Origin: DATKUC01 sp964553615
Lineage (GTDB): Bacteria; Spirochaetota; Spirochaetia; DSM-27196; DATKUC01
NCBI GenBank assembly: GCA_964553615.1
Contig: CAZKMA010000017.1
Span: 12,790 to 76,789, forward strand
DNA: 64,000 nucleotides
Direction of reading: 5' to 3'
A program made the position numbers and the translations under genes. Below are positions 15,013-22,984 of this stretch, in pieces (positions within the stretch are counted from its first letter, which is position 1; every line of letters starts with the position of its first letter). The notes beneath the pieces are model-generated. The model was given only the letters and a program-made list of their open reading frames with translations. It had not been told where the DNA came from and did no database searches.

Positions 15013-16864
15013 GGTTGTCGTGACCGCCACGCGCGTGGACACGCCAACTCTGGAAACACCCGCATTCGTTACCGTGATTTCCGCACAGCAGATTGCGGAT
15101 TCCCCCTCCGCGAGCCTGCCTGAACTCCTCGAGTCGAAAGGACTCACGGTCCGGAACGCGGGCCCGCAGGGTGCGCTTTCCACCGCCGGCATTCGCGGCT
15201 CCACGACCGGCCAGGTGCTGGTTCTCGTGGACGGTGTGCCGATGAACTCGAGCCGGGACGGAACGGTGGACCTTTCTCAGATTCCGCTCGACATGATAGA
15301 CCATATAGAAATTGTCCGCGGAGGAGAAAGCTCGGTGTACGGCTCGGCGGCGATCGGCGGTGTCATCAACATCATCACGAAGAAGCAGGGAAAGTCCACC
15401 ACATTCAGCACACAGATAGTCAATGGCAGCTATATACCGCATGGCGCCAGCCTGGTTTCCAGTGGCATGGTGCAAACGCCCACTGCGGCAAATCCTCTGG
15501 ATCTGGTCGACACGCAGAAGTTCTCCGCTTCGGGATCCACCCGCATCGGGGCCGTGGGGGTAACCGCAACCGGAGGATTCACCCGCGCCGCCAACGGCTT
15601 CACCTGGAACGATCAAACGTATATCAACGGATGGCGCAGGGAAAACCACGCGGGAGGGTCCTCGGGAAACGGCTATCTGAATATCGACGCGCCGGTCGGA
15701 CATGGAAATATCTCGGCAACCGGATCGTTCGTTTCGACGAGCTACGATGTCGCGGGAACTCTGAGCGGTTTTGGGCTTACTACGCAGGCCGAGCAGCAGA
15801 GGACCGGCGCGTCCGGGTCCGTCCGGTTTACCACGAACAGACTTCTGAACACGCCGATCGGCCTGAACACGCAAGCATTCTACCAGTATGACAACCTTCA
15901 CTACGCCGATCCGTCGATCGCGGTGGACTCCACACATGTCACCAACACGGTGGGCGCGGATCTGACGGCTAACATCTCGGTCTCCGATCTTGCCTCTCTG
16001 ATTTACGGTGCGAGCGTTCGCTATGACCATGTGGACAGTACCGACCTGGGACTGCGATCCCGGCTGAACCTCGCCGGATACGTCTCATCGCCTTTTTCGC
16101 CCACTGATCGTCTGACGCTCACTCCATCGCTCAGATATGACTATTTCTCCGACGTCACGAGCGGGCTCTCCTACCGGCTGGGTGCGGTTCTTGCGCTCAA
16201 CAGCTGGTCTTCGCTGAAGGCGTCCCTCTCCGAGTCCTACCGGGTCCCGTCGATGGACGCACTCTACTGGCCAGGCTACAGCAACCCGAACCTCAAGCCG
16301 GAAACTGCATTCGCGACCGACTTCGGCTACACGGTTCGACGCGGACCGGTTTCGTTCGACGCAGCACTCTTCACCCGATTCGTCCTGGATCAGATTCTGA
16401 ACACCGCAACGGAGCCTCTGAATCTCGGGAAATCGCTTCTTCCCGGGGCCGAGATGACCGGCCGATTAGCACTCGGGAAGCATCTGTCGCTTTCGCTCGA
16501 CTATTCATTCATCTACAGCCTGCTCCTGAATGACGGCTCGACCAGCTACACCGCAGCTGCCGACAGACGAGTCCCATACGTTCCCGTTCATTCAGCCGGA
16601 GCAGAGATTGCGTACTCCCGCGGCGGCGCACGAGTTGCATTCGATGGCCGGTATGTGAGCACCCGATATACCGACGGAGCGAATACCCAGGCAACTGCCC
16701 TGGCCCCGCACATCCTGTTCAACCTTTCCTACCTGCAGGACGTCGGAAGCGGGCTTTCGATCTCTCTCACCGTGAAGAATCTGTTGAACGCGGTGTATCA
16801 AACTCAGCTCGGGTATCCGATGCCGCCGCTGTCCCTGTGGACTGGCCTGCGGCTTGCGCTTTAG
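14933..16864 (+). CDS. btuB: TonB-dependent cobalamin receptor (BtuB-like)
   Basis: A 643-residue outer-membrane receptor. A signal peptide (MKRFLFVFLVSATACVWAQP) precedes the TonB box region LPEVVVTATR, a plug domain (about residues 40-150, with VLVLVDGVPMNSSRDG and IEIVRGGESSVYGSAAIGGV) and a 22-strand-type barrel ending with an aromatic-rich C-terminus. Length is typical of BtuB. The ATG has GGAG ten bases upstream. Control by the B12 riboswitch supports cobalamin or a corrinoid as ligand. It is followed by exbB, exbD and tonB in one operon. Confidence 0.93.
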   Translation: MKRFLFVFLVSATACVWAQPAPSVLPEVVVTATRVDTPTLETPAFVTVISAQQIADSPSASLPELLESKGLTVRNAGPQGALSTAGIRGSTTGQVLVLVDGVPMNSSRDGTVDLSQIPLDMIDHIEIVRGGESSVYGSAAIGGVINIITKKQGKSTTFSTQIVNGSYIPHGASLVSSGMVQTPTAANPLDLVDTQKFSASGSTRIGAVGVTATGGFTRAANGFTWNDQTYINGWRRENHAGGSSGNGYLNIDAPVGHGNISATGSFVSTSYDVAGTLSGFGLTTQAEQQRTGASGSVRFTTNRLLNTPIGLNTQAFYQYDNLHYADPSIAVDSTHVTNTVGADLTANISVSDLASLIYGASVRYDHVDSTDLGLRSRLNLAGYVSSPFSPTDRLTLTPSLRYDYFSDVTSGLSYRLGAVLALNSWSSLKASLSESYRVPSMDALYWPGYSNPNLKPETAFATDFGYTVRRGPVSFDAALFTRFVLDQILNTATEPLNLGKSLLPGAEMTGRLALGKHLSLSLDYSFIYSLLLNDGSTSYTAAADRRVPYVPVHSAGAEIAYSRGGARVAFDGRYVSTRYTDGANTQATALAPHILFNLSYLQDVGSGLSISLTVKNLLNAVYQTQLGYPMPPLSLWTGLRLAL

Positions 16865-16875
16865 GGAGGGCGGTG

Positions 16876-17514
16876 ATGGGCGCGGTCATGGAAATGTTCG
16901 CAAAGGGCGGCCCCGTCATGTGGCCGCTGCTCCTGTGTTCTGTCCTCTCAGTTACCGTGTCTGTGGAACGCGCACTTTTCTGGTTCGGGCGAGCGCGTAA
17001 GCGAACGGTCCTGACCCGAACACTCCCCGAAACGGAGACGCTGGTGCTGCGCGGTGACAGTAACGGCGCGATTCAGGTCCTGTCCGCATCCGCCGATCCG
17101 GCGGCAGAGGTCCTGTCGTCGGCCCTTGCCGCACCGCATTCTTCATCGTTCGCAGCGGTTGCCGAGCAGGCGGCGGTTCCTGTCATGCGGCGGTGTCGGC
17201 GCGGACTTCGGCTTCTGGACACCGTGGTAACCATTGCCCCCATGCTCGGGTTGCTCGGAACGGTGACCGGGGTCATCCGCTCGTTCGGATTTCTCGGCAG
17301 CGCCGCGCTCGGTTCGGGGCTCAATCCGTCGGTAGTTGGCGGCGGCATTGCAGAAGCACTCATTACCACGGCCTTCGGCCTGACAATCGCTATTGTCACC
17401 GTTGTGCCCTACAATTACTTCGGCTCCCGCGTTCAGCGGGAGGCAGAAGATATTTCGGCCATTGCCACTCGATTCGAAGAAGCACTCAAGCATGAAGATC
17501 CAGTCGGGATTTGA
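16876..17514 (+). CDS. exbB: ExbB/MotA/TolQ family proton channel
   Basis: A 212-residue three-helix inner-membrane protein. Helix 1 starts at about residue 10 (VMWPLLLCSVLSVTVSVERA), and the C-terminal pair of helices carries TIAPMLGLLGTVTGVIRSF and EALITTAFGLTIAIVTVVPYN, the ExbB/TolQ signatures. With ExbD it forms the proton-driven motor for TonB. ATG 16876 follows GGGAGGG and the btuB stop by only 11 bases; GTG 16873 is also possible. The 3' end overlaps exbD by 23 bases. Confidence 0.92.
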   Translation: MGAVMEMFAKGGPVMWPLLLCSVLSVTVSVERALFWFGRARKRTVLTRTLPETETLVLRGDSNGAIQVLSASADPAAEVLSSALAAPHSSSFAAVAEQAAVPVMRRCRRGLRLLDTVVTIAPMLGLLGTVTGVIRSFGFLGSAALGSGLNPSVVGGGIAEALITTAFGLTIAIVTVVPYNYFGSRVQREAEDISAIATRFEEALKHEDPVGI

Positions 17515-17896
17515 GGAAAAACGCGCACGGGTTGAGATAATCGCACTCCTGGACGTGCTGCTCATCGTGCTCATCTTCTTCGTCTACCTGGCGCTGACCA
17601 TGACAAGCCAGCGCACGGTCGATGTCTCGCTCCCCGACGGGACGGGGCACCGGACCGCGTCCGCGCTCACAATCGTCGTGACAAAGGACAATGTGGTCAT
17701 GATGAATGGCCAACCGACAACGCCCGGGGAGGCGGCGCTGAACGCTGCCGGGCAGATCCGGGCTCAAACCGGCAGTACTGACCTCGTGGTCCTCCGCAGC
17801 GATCGTGCATCGAGGCTCGGTCTGACCTTTGAACTTCTCTCTCTTCTCAAGCGTGAGGGAGTCGGAAATGTGTCCATCGAGGTCGATGGAAAATGA
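17492..17896 (+). CDS. exbD: ExbD/TolR family biopolymer transport protein
   Basis: A 134-residue protein with one N-terminal helix preceded by a short basic segment; the helix contains the essential membrane Asp in IIALLDVLLIVLIFFVYLA. The periplasmic domain includes VVLRSDRASRLGLTFELLSL, matching ExbD folds. It couples the proton gradient to TonB with ExbB. It begins inside exbB at ATG 17492 and its stop overlaps the tonB start by four bases. Confidence 0.92.
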   Translation: MKIQSGFEEKRARVEIIALLDVLLIVLIFFVYLALTMTSQRTVDVSLPDGTGHRTASALTIVVTKDNVVMMNGQPTTPGEAALNAAGQIRAQTGSTDLVVLRSDRASRLGLTFELLSLLKREGVGNVSIEVDGK

Positions 17897-18585
17897 CTGC
17901 ACGAACGCTCTACACGGTTTCGTTTCTAGGGGCTCTGACTCTCCACCTTGCGCTGGTCGGCATTCTCGTCGTCGCGACGGACGGCCGGAAGCAGCCGGAA
18001 TCATTCCATCCGGTCAACGTGGACGCGCCCGTCGTTTTCCGCGTACGGCTTGCAAGAGCAGTTTCTCCTTCGGTTCCATCTGCAGCAGTTCCATCTCCGG
18101 CAGTTCCCACGGTTCCCACGCATCAGGCGAGCATCGGGACGACGGCCAAAAAGGTCGCTCCGGCAATTCGTACACACAGTGCCCCCGGCATGCAGGAAGC
18201 CGTCGGAAGCCCGCCGGCGAGATATCCGCCTCACCTGCCGGCCGAACCCCGTCGGACGCCCCGCGAAAGAACCGATAGTCCCGGAACGCAGCACATATCG
18301 TCCGTCGTGCCGGCTCACCTGATTACCAGGATTCAACCGAGCTATCCTCTGCGCGCGCGTCAGAACGGCTGGGAAGGACTCGTCGTGATTCGCATTGACG
18401 TAGACTCCCGCGGCAAGATCACCGCCGGAAGCGTGGTCCAGTCATCCGGCCACCGGGCCCTCGACGATGCCGCGCTCGCTGCCGTCCGTCGTGCCGGATT
18501 CGCCGCGGCCCGCCGCGCAGGCTCCCCTGTAGCATCGACAATTCTCCTGCCGATTCGGTTCAGTCTGAATCCTGCCGCTGAGTAG
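17893..18585 (+). CDS. tonB: TonB energy transducer
   Basis: A 230-residue protein with an N-terminal membrane anchor (about residues 8-27), a Pro/Ala/Ser-rich periplasm-spanning linker and a C-terminal TonB domain beginning near IQPSYPLRARQNGWEGLVVI and containing GHRALDDAALAAVR. The family YP...R.....G.V....V....G pattern is clear. It transmits energy from ExbBD to the BtuB-like receptor. The start overlaps the exbD stop (ATGA). It ends the operon; no strong terminator is visible in the 79-bp gap that follows. Confidence 0.93.
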   Translation: MTARTLYTVSFLGALTLHLALVGILVVATDGRKQPESFHPVNVDAPVVFRVRLARAVSPSVPSAAVPSPAVPTVPTHQASIGTTAKKVAPAIRTHSAPGMQEAVGSPPARYPPHLPAEPRRTPRERTDSPGTQHISSVVPAHLITRIQPSYPLRARQNGWEGLVVIRIDVDSRGKITAGSVVQSSGHRALDDAALAAVRRAGFAAARRAGSPVASTILLPIRFSLNPAAE

Positions 18586-18609
18586 ACGCCGTTCATTTTT
18601 TAGTGATAC

Positions 18610-18639
18610 GTGGATTCTTTGGACAAAAAATGGTACAAT
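18610..18639 (+). promoter_or_regulatory. weak promoter candidate for the sensor kinase
   Basis: An extended -10 region, TGGTACAAT (TACAAT at 18634-18639), lies 26 bp before the kinase ATG, with a poor -35 match GTGGAT 18 bases upstream. It sits in the short gap after tonB. Confidence 0.3.
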
Positions 18640-18664
18640 TACTCAAGGATATCTAATAAGCACC

Positions 18665-19885
18665 ATGAATGATGGACCAGCCAACCCGCCAGGGGAATAC
18701 CAACCGACCGCTGACCTGAACATCGTGGCACGCATTATCGGGCTTGCCGTAATTGTCACGTCCGGAGCGCTGTTCGCGTATTCGCTTGTCGTTCCCTCGG
18801 GTAGCGTGGGAGCATCCATTCAGCTCGGCTACGTCCTCGTAGCCGGGTCCGTGGCTCTTGTCCTGATTGAATTGCACCGGGCAAGAATCGGCGTGGGAAT
18901 CCTCGTCCTGAGCATCCAGGTTCTTCTTCTTGTGGAACCGTATCTGATCACACATGAAATCTCGCATCTGGCCGTGTATCTGCTGGTCAGCGGGCTCACC
19001 GTCATGGTACTTTTCAGCCTTTCGGGACTCTTTCTTCCTCGGCCGGTAGTTATAGTCATCATTGCCGTCACCATGGTGAACTTCATCGTCGTTCTCGTTC
19101 TCAGCAGAATAGATGTTTTCCGCCATGCCACGCCCTACGTTGCCGGTGCCATCTTTATCGGCGGCGTCCTCGTTGTCTATCTGCAGAAAGTCTCGGATAT
19201 GCATCAGCGCAGGGCGATCATAGAGGCTCGAAACGCACGCGCGGCCGAACGGCGCGTACGGAGTATGCTGGAGGAAAAAACTACCCTGCTGCGAGAGATT
19301 CACCACAGGGTAAAGAACAACTTGCAGATAGTTTCCAGCCTGTTGAGCCTCCAGGCACAGTCCATCGAAGATCCGAACGTGCGAAGTGCGCTCCGTGCAG
19401 TCCGCGGCCGGGTTGCTGCCATGGCTCTCGTGCACGACACCCTCAAGACGACTGAATCCACTTCCGCCGTTGATCTCTTACCGTTTGTCCAGGCTCTGTT
19501 CCGTTCCGTACGAGAGGTTCATGCCGACCGGAGCGAAGTCTCGATTCAACTGGATATCGACGACATCCGGATCGACATATCCAAGCTTGTGAGCCTGGGT
19601 CTTATACTGAACGAGTTTACCGAGAACTCCTACGAGCATGCATTCCCCGATACACGACGCGGCTGCATCAGCATCTCCATTCGCGAGACCACCGATAATT
19701 CGCTTGTCGTGCGGTTTCAGGACGATGGGATCGGTTTGCCAGATGGCATATTGGAAAAAGACCGGGACTCCCTTGGCCTTACGCTCGTTCAGCAGATGGC
19801 GCGTCAGCTTGCCGGATCATTGACACTGGGAAGCGTGGATGCGACCAGCGGAGTCCACTGGTCGTTGGAGTTCGCGCCGCGTTAA
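18665..19885 (+). CDS. membrane sensor histidine kinase (HisKA_2 type)
   Basis: A 406-residue kinase. Six or seven membrane helices (residues 20-175) form a compact sensor region without a periplasmic domain. A short coiled coil leads to the HisKA_2 H-box EIHHRVKNNLQIVSSLLSLQ, phospho-acceptor His near 213. The ATPase domain has N-box LILNEFTENSYEHAFP and G-boxes DDGIGLP and LGLTLVQQMARQLAGSL. HisKA_2 kinases often signal through unusual regulators or diguanylate/antiterminator outputs. No response regulator is adjacent, so it is an orphan. It ends five bases before the convergent carboxymuconolactone decarboxylase-like gene. Confidence 0.9.
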   Translation: MNDGPANPPGEYQPTADLNIVARIIGLAVIVTSGALFAYSLVVPSGSVGASIQLGYVLVAGSVALVLIELHRARIGVGILVLSIQVLLLVEPYLITHEISHLAVYLLVSGLTVMVLFSLSGLFLPRPVVIVIIAVTMVNFIVVLVLSRIDVFRHATPYVAGAIFIGGVLVVYLQKVSDMHQRRAIIEARNARAAERRVRSMLEEKTTLLREIHHRVKNNLQIVSSLLSLQAQSIEDPNVRSALRAVRGRVAAMALVHDTLKTTESTSAVDLLPFVQALFRSVREVHADRSEVSIQLDIDDIRIDISKLVSLGLILNEFTENSYEHAFPDTRRGCISISIRETTDNSLVVRFQDDGIGLPDGILEKDRDSLGLTLVQQMARQLAGSLTLGSVDATSGVHWSLEFAPR

Positions 19886-19890
19886 GGGCG

Positions 19891-20199
19891 CTACCTATCT
19901 TCAAACTGCCGCAGGGCCTCGCAACCGGTCGCCAGCGCCGGTCTGCCGGCGAACATGCGCAACACGGTGAGCGCCTCGACGATCTGTTCGCGAGTTGCTC
20001 CGGACTCCACCGCTTTTCGTCCGTAGCCGTCTGCGCCTCTTGGCCTGTTAGCGACGGCATCGAGTAGCATAGCCATCAGGTATCGTTCGCGAGCGCTCAA
20101 TGCTCCATCGGTTGCCAGAAAATCGTGGTCCGCCCGATTCTGAGCCTCGAGCCCCGGGCTGTACGTTGAAAGAAGTTCTCCCCAGCTCTTGTCCGGCAT
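19891..20199 (-). CDS. carboxymuconolactone decarboxylase family protein
   Basis: A 102-residue, all-helical protein of the CMD family. The typical central part reads LSARERYLMAMLLDAVANR followed by GATREQIVEALTVLRMFAG. There is no CxxC pair, so it is not an AhpD-type peroxidase; a single Cys near the C-terminus is not in the redox position. ATG 20199 is preceded by AGGAG. It could be a decarboxylase-like enzyme or a structural relative; function unassigned. Confidence 0.83.
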   Translation of the reverse strand: MPDKSWGELLSTYSPGLEAQNRADHDFLATDGALSARERYLMAMLLDAVANRPRGADGYGRKAVESGATREQIVEALTVLRMFAGRPALATGCEALRQFEDR

Positions 20200-20292
20200 A
20201 ATTTCTCCTGTTCGATTGATGATGTTCGCCAATCCTATCACAGAATGGGATCGACGGTCGGTACAATTGCACCACTGCTTCCCGCAATGCGA

Positions 20293-21000
20293 CTAGTCAT
20301 CCGTCGGGATATTCATGTACATGGACTGCACGCCGATTCTTCCGGGTCCGGTGAACCTGTTCATGGCAAGGTTGACGCCGGCGAGGAGCCCTGTGGTAAG
20401 CCGGGCAATGTTCGTTTCCATTTTGACCGTGGCGTCCTTGTAGAGCCATGCGCCGGGCTCGACGTCGATCTGCTCTCCGGCATCAAGCTCCTTTTCGAAC
20501 ACGTTTCCGTAGCCGTGAATCCAGAGAACACCGTCGCCTCCTCCGGCACGAAACCTGTCGACAAAGAAACCGGTTCCGCCGAAGAGCATGTTTGCAACGC
20601 CCTTCACCCGCTCAAATGCGTATTCAATTTCCGCGGTCGCCGCAAGAAACTGATGTTCCCGGACATGAAGTTCCCTCCCCCGGGGGAGGTGCATCGAGAG
20701 TATTTGACCGGCCCCATCCCTGCTGAACGCAATCTCTCCCGGACCGCTCGCTTCGGTTACGAAAATCTGCGTTCCGGCAATCATCCTCCGGGCGGCTCCT
20801 TTCATGGTGCGCAGGGAAAGCTCGACCTCGGGAGATTTCCAGAGCAGGATGTGATGTTCAAAATAGACCGCGTTTTCGCTCTGAAGCTCGACGGTGAGCA
20901 CAGGAACAAGCTCGCCATCTACCCGGTAGCTTACCCCCCCGAAGGTCTCGCTGGACGCCGCCGACGGCAGCGCCGACGGCAGCAGCCTCGGACTATCCAT
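20293..21000 (-). CDS. AIM24 / TIGR00266 family protein
   Basis: A 235-residue beta-rich protein. The blocks MIAGTQIFVTEASGPGEIAF, LFGGTGFFVDRFRAGGGDGV and WIHGYGNVFEKELDAGE followed by VEPGAWLYKD fit the AIM24 (YyaD-like, tryptophan RNA-binding attenuator-like) family. Family members are widespread and little understood. The gene is separated from its neighbours, with 267 bp upstream that contain no gene; that stretch holds AT-rich promoter-like sequence but nothing else I can name. Confidence 0.83.
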   Translation of the reverse strand: MDSPRLLPSALPSAASSETFGGVSYRVDGELVPVLTVELQSENAVYFEHHILLWKSPEVELSLRTMKGAARRMIAGTQIFVTEASGPGEIAFSRDGAGQILSMHLPRGRELHVREHQFLAATAEIEYAFERVKGVANMLFGGTGFFVDRFRAGGGDGVLWIHGYGNVFEKELDAGEQIDVEPGAWLYKDATVKMETNIARLTTGLLAGVNLAMNRFTGPGRIGVQSMYMNIPTDD

Positions 21001-21267
21001 GGATTACCTCCTGTCTGCGTGGTCGGATGCATAGACTGCACCGACACACAAAGTATAAGACACGCGAATCGACACCTGCAACCAAATCGGAGGTGCAACA
21101 CAAACTCCGACATTCCGCGGCGACGCCGCAACCACCATGAGCAGCAAAACAGCCGATGGGGTCCGAGTCGGGTCTGGCACAAAAAATAGTAACAAACTCA
21201 GGTTAATCCGGTGGAATGATAGAAACAGCGTTAAAATCTAATCAACTAACCCATGGAGGTGCTTCCG

Positions 21268-21696
21268 ATGAAGTACAAGCTTCTAGTTTTCGCAGCGCTG
21301 TTAATGGCATCCGCTGCACTCATCTTCGCAAACGGCCAACAGGAGCATATGTCCCTATCCGGCAAAGTGGTTTCGGTAACGAACGTCTCCGGCGGCAACG
21401 TCACAGTAACGGTGACCTCAAACGGAAAGACCTACTCGGCAACGGTTCCACAGACTGCACTCAACGGTCTGAACATTGCGGTCGGCAAGGTTATTACCGT
21501 GAAAGGCGTCGAGCACAGCAATTCCGACGGAACGAGCACCATTGAGGCGGATTCCATCGCGGAGGACGGCGTGAACCACGATATTCACATAGCCAAAGAC
21601 AACAGCCACGACTCCGGCAAGAGTGTCGAATCGGAGAAGAGCTCCGGAGACTCGTCGAGTCATGACTCGGAGACGCACAGCAGCGGAGACAGCTGA
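21268..21696 (+). CDS. small exported OB-fold-like protein with Ser/Asp/His-rich tail
   Basis: A 142-residue protein. A signal peptide ends in LIFANGQQE, a pattern typical of spirochaetal exported proteins. The middle part (about residues 32-95), SLSGKVVSVTNVSGG followed by beta-strand-rich sequence and GKVITVKGVEHSNSDG, looks like a small beta-barrel of the OB/DUF5666 type. The last 35 residues are low-complexity Ser, Asp, His and Glu (HDSGKSVESEKSSGDSSSHD), which might bind metal ions. ATG 21268 is preceded by GGAGG. Downstream are short tandem repeats and a strong terminator. Function is unknown. Confidence 0.72.
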   Translation: MKYKLLVFAALLMASAALIFANGQQEHMSLSGKVVSVTNVSGGNVTVTVTSNGKTYSATVPQTALNGLNIAVGKVITVKGVEHSNSDGTSTIEADSIAEDGVNHDIHIAKDNSHDSGKSVESEKSSGDSSSHDSETHSSGDS

Positions 21697-21710
21697 GAAA
21701 CCTGCTCCAG

Positions 21711-21874
21711 CAGGAAGGCTGTGCCGTCAGGAAGGCTGTGCCNNNNNNNNNNNNNNNNNNNNNNNNNNNNNNNNNNNNNNNNNNNNNNNNNNNNNNNNNN
21801 NNNNNNNNNNNNNNNNNNNNNNNNNNNNNNNNNNNNNNNNNNCAGGAAGGCTGTGCCGTCAGGAAGGCTGTGCC
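21711..21874 (+). repeat. 17-bp tandem repeat array interrupted by an assembly gap
   Basis: Units of CAGGAAGGCTGTGCCGT occur at 21711-21727 and 21728-21742 (last two bases lost in the gap), then again at 21843-21859 and 21860-21874 after 100 N. Identical repeats on both sides show that the array itself caused the gap, and the true copy number is unknown. The unit is not a multiple of three and lies after the stop of the upstream gene, so it is non-coding. The last copy forms an 11-bp stem with the following GCCTTCCTGAC. Confidence 0.85.
21743..21842. other. assembly gap (100 N)
   Basis: A run of exactly 100 unknown bases, the conventional size for a scaffold gap of unknown length. It lies inside the 17-bp tandem repeat array. 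Confidence 0.98.
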
Positions 21875-21882
21875 TTCCTGAC
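21858..21882 (+). other. perfect 11-bp stem-loop ending the repeat array
   Basis: GTCAGGAAGGC and GCCTTCCTGAC form an 11-bp perfect stem around a TGT loop. The left arm is the repeat unit itself, so each copy could in principle pair with the single right arm. Confidence 0.6.
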
Positions 21883-21891
21883 GCAAATCGG

Positions 21892-21916
21892 GCCGCCGGA
21901 AGGCGGCTCTTCTTTT
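21892..21916 (+). terminator. rho-independent terminator
   Basis: GCCGCC-GGAA-GGCGGC (21892-21907) is followed by TCTTCTTTT. This GC-rich stem with a tetraloop and T-run terminates plus-strand transcripts coming from the small exported protein, just before the convergent GNAT gene. Confidence 0.85.
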
Positions 21917-21917
21917 G

Positions 21918-22340
21918 TCAGTACGAAGATCGAGGTTTTCGCATGAACTTCCGGCAGACTTCGTCGGACTGAACGAATCCAAATTGTTCATACAATCCAT
22001 GAGCGTCTGCTGTCATCAGGAATCCTGAAAGCGACGCGAGGCGCGGGTGGGTGCAAATCTGCTCCACCAGCCGCTTTCCAAGTCCGCGACCGCGATGAGG
22101 ACCGAGAACGAACAGGTCGCAGACATAGTACATCGTTGCCCAGTCGGTAACGACTCGTGCAAATGCAACCATTCCCGCAACAGGGTGGTGAATCGCTACG
22201 CAGTACGAATTTTCGATAGATTCCTTGACGACCTCACGGGATCTTCCCTTCGCCCAGTATGAATCTCTGCTCAGGTACGAATAGACTACCTCACCATCAA
22301 CCCTGCTCCTGTCGTCCGAGAGGACATACGCTTCATCCAT
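21918..22340 (-). CDS. GNAT family N-acetyltransferase
   Basis: A 140-residue acetyltransferase. The acetyl-CoA binding motif A is visible as LFVLGPHRGRGLGKRLVEQI, followed by the helical segment HGLYEQFGFVQSDE typical of motif B. The N-terminus (YSYLSRDSYWAKGRSREVVK) resembles small GNATs of the YitI/ArgA-like group. ATG 22340 is used. The substrate amine is unknown. Confidence 0.87.
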   Translation of the reverse strand: MDEAYVLSDDRSRVDGEVVYSYLSRDSYWAKGRSREVVKESIENSYCVAIHHPVAGMVAFARVVTDWATMYYVCDLFVLGPHRGRGLGKRLVEQICTHPRLASLSGFLMTADAHGLYEQFGFVQSDEVCRKFMRKPRSSY

Positions 22341-22469
22341 TCGTCCGATTCTACCACCCCGGTCTGGGGCAGCACAAGTTTTCCAGCTGCGGACGCGGCG
22401 CACAATACACGGTGCAGAACAGGATCTGCCGGTTGATCTTTTCGGAAGTTTTCCGGAGAATCTCTTCCT

Positions 22470-22829
22470 ATGGCAACACTGATCAAAGCACCAACCATTA
22501 TCGCGGCCGAAGGTAGTAGGCCCAAGCGAATTGAAGAGTTCATCGGACGGGTGAATAGCGGAAACGAAGGGGTGAGTATTGCGCGTATGAAAAGCGCCTC
22601 CGGCTGGGAAGAGCCGGGCCAGACACCCGAGTTCTCCGAATATACCCTTGTGCTGTCCGGCATGGTCCGCGCGGAGACTCGTACCGGCACTATCGACGTT
22701 CAGGCCGGCCAGGCGCTCATCTCTCCCGCAGGAGAATGGGTCCGTTACAGCACGCCGGGAACAGAGGGAGCTGAATACGTCTCTGTCTGTCTGCCGGGCT
22801 TCTCACCGGACACGGTTCATCGGGACTGA
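22470..22829 (+). CDS. cupin domain protein
   Basis: A 119-residue single-domain cupin. Residues around GWEEPGQTPEFSEYTLVLSG and TIDVQAGQALISPAGEWVRY follow the two cupin motifs, but the metal-binding His pair of motif 1 is replaced (PGQTPEFSE), so metal binding may be altered. It might be a binding or isomerase-type cupin; no substrate can be named. It starts 129 bp from the divergent GNAT gene. Confidence 0.8.
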   Translation: MATLIKAPTIIAAEGSRPKRIEEFIGRVNSGNEGVSIARMKSASGWEEPGQTPEFSEYTLVLSGMVRAETRTGTIDVQAGQALISPAGEWVRYSTPGTEGAEYVSVCLPGFSPDTVHRD

Positions 22830-22984
22830 CGTCCCGGGAGAAGGCGCGCCAAACAGGGGCCGCCGCCCGCCTCATAGAGGCCGACCATCGCGTCGGTGCC
22901 GTCTTCGAAAAGCTTCACGGCTTCGATGATTACCCGTTGGTGGTCACGTCTGCGACACCACGGGACAAGGAGAGAACGGACACG

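Noticed and set aside
18586..18664. Terminator after tonB.
   Set aside because: There is a T-run but no GC stem in front of it.
21711..21874. CRISPR array.
   Set aside because: Units are directly adjacent without spacers and only 17 bp long.
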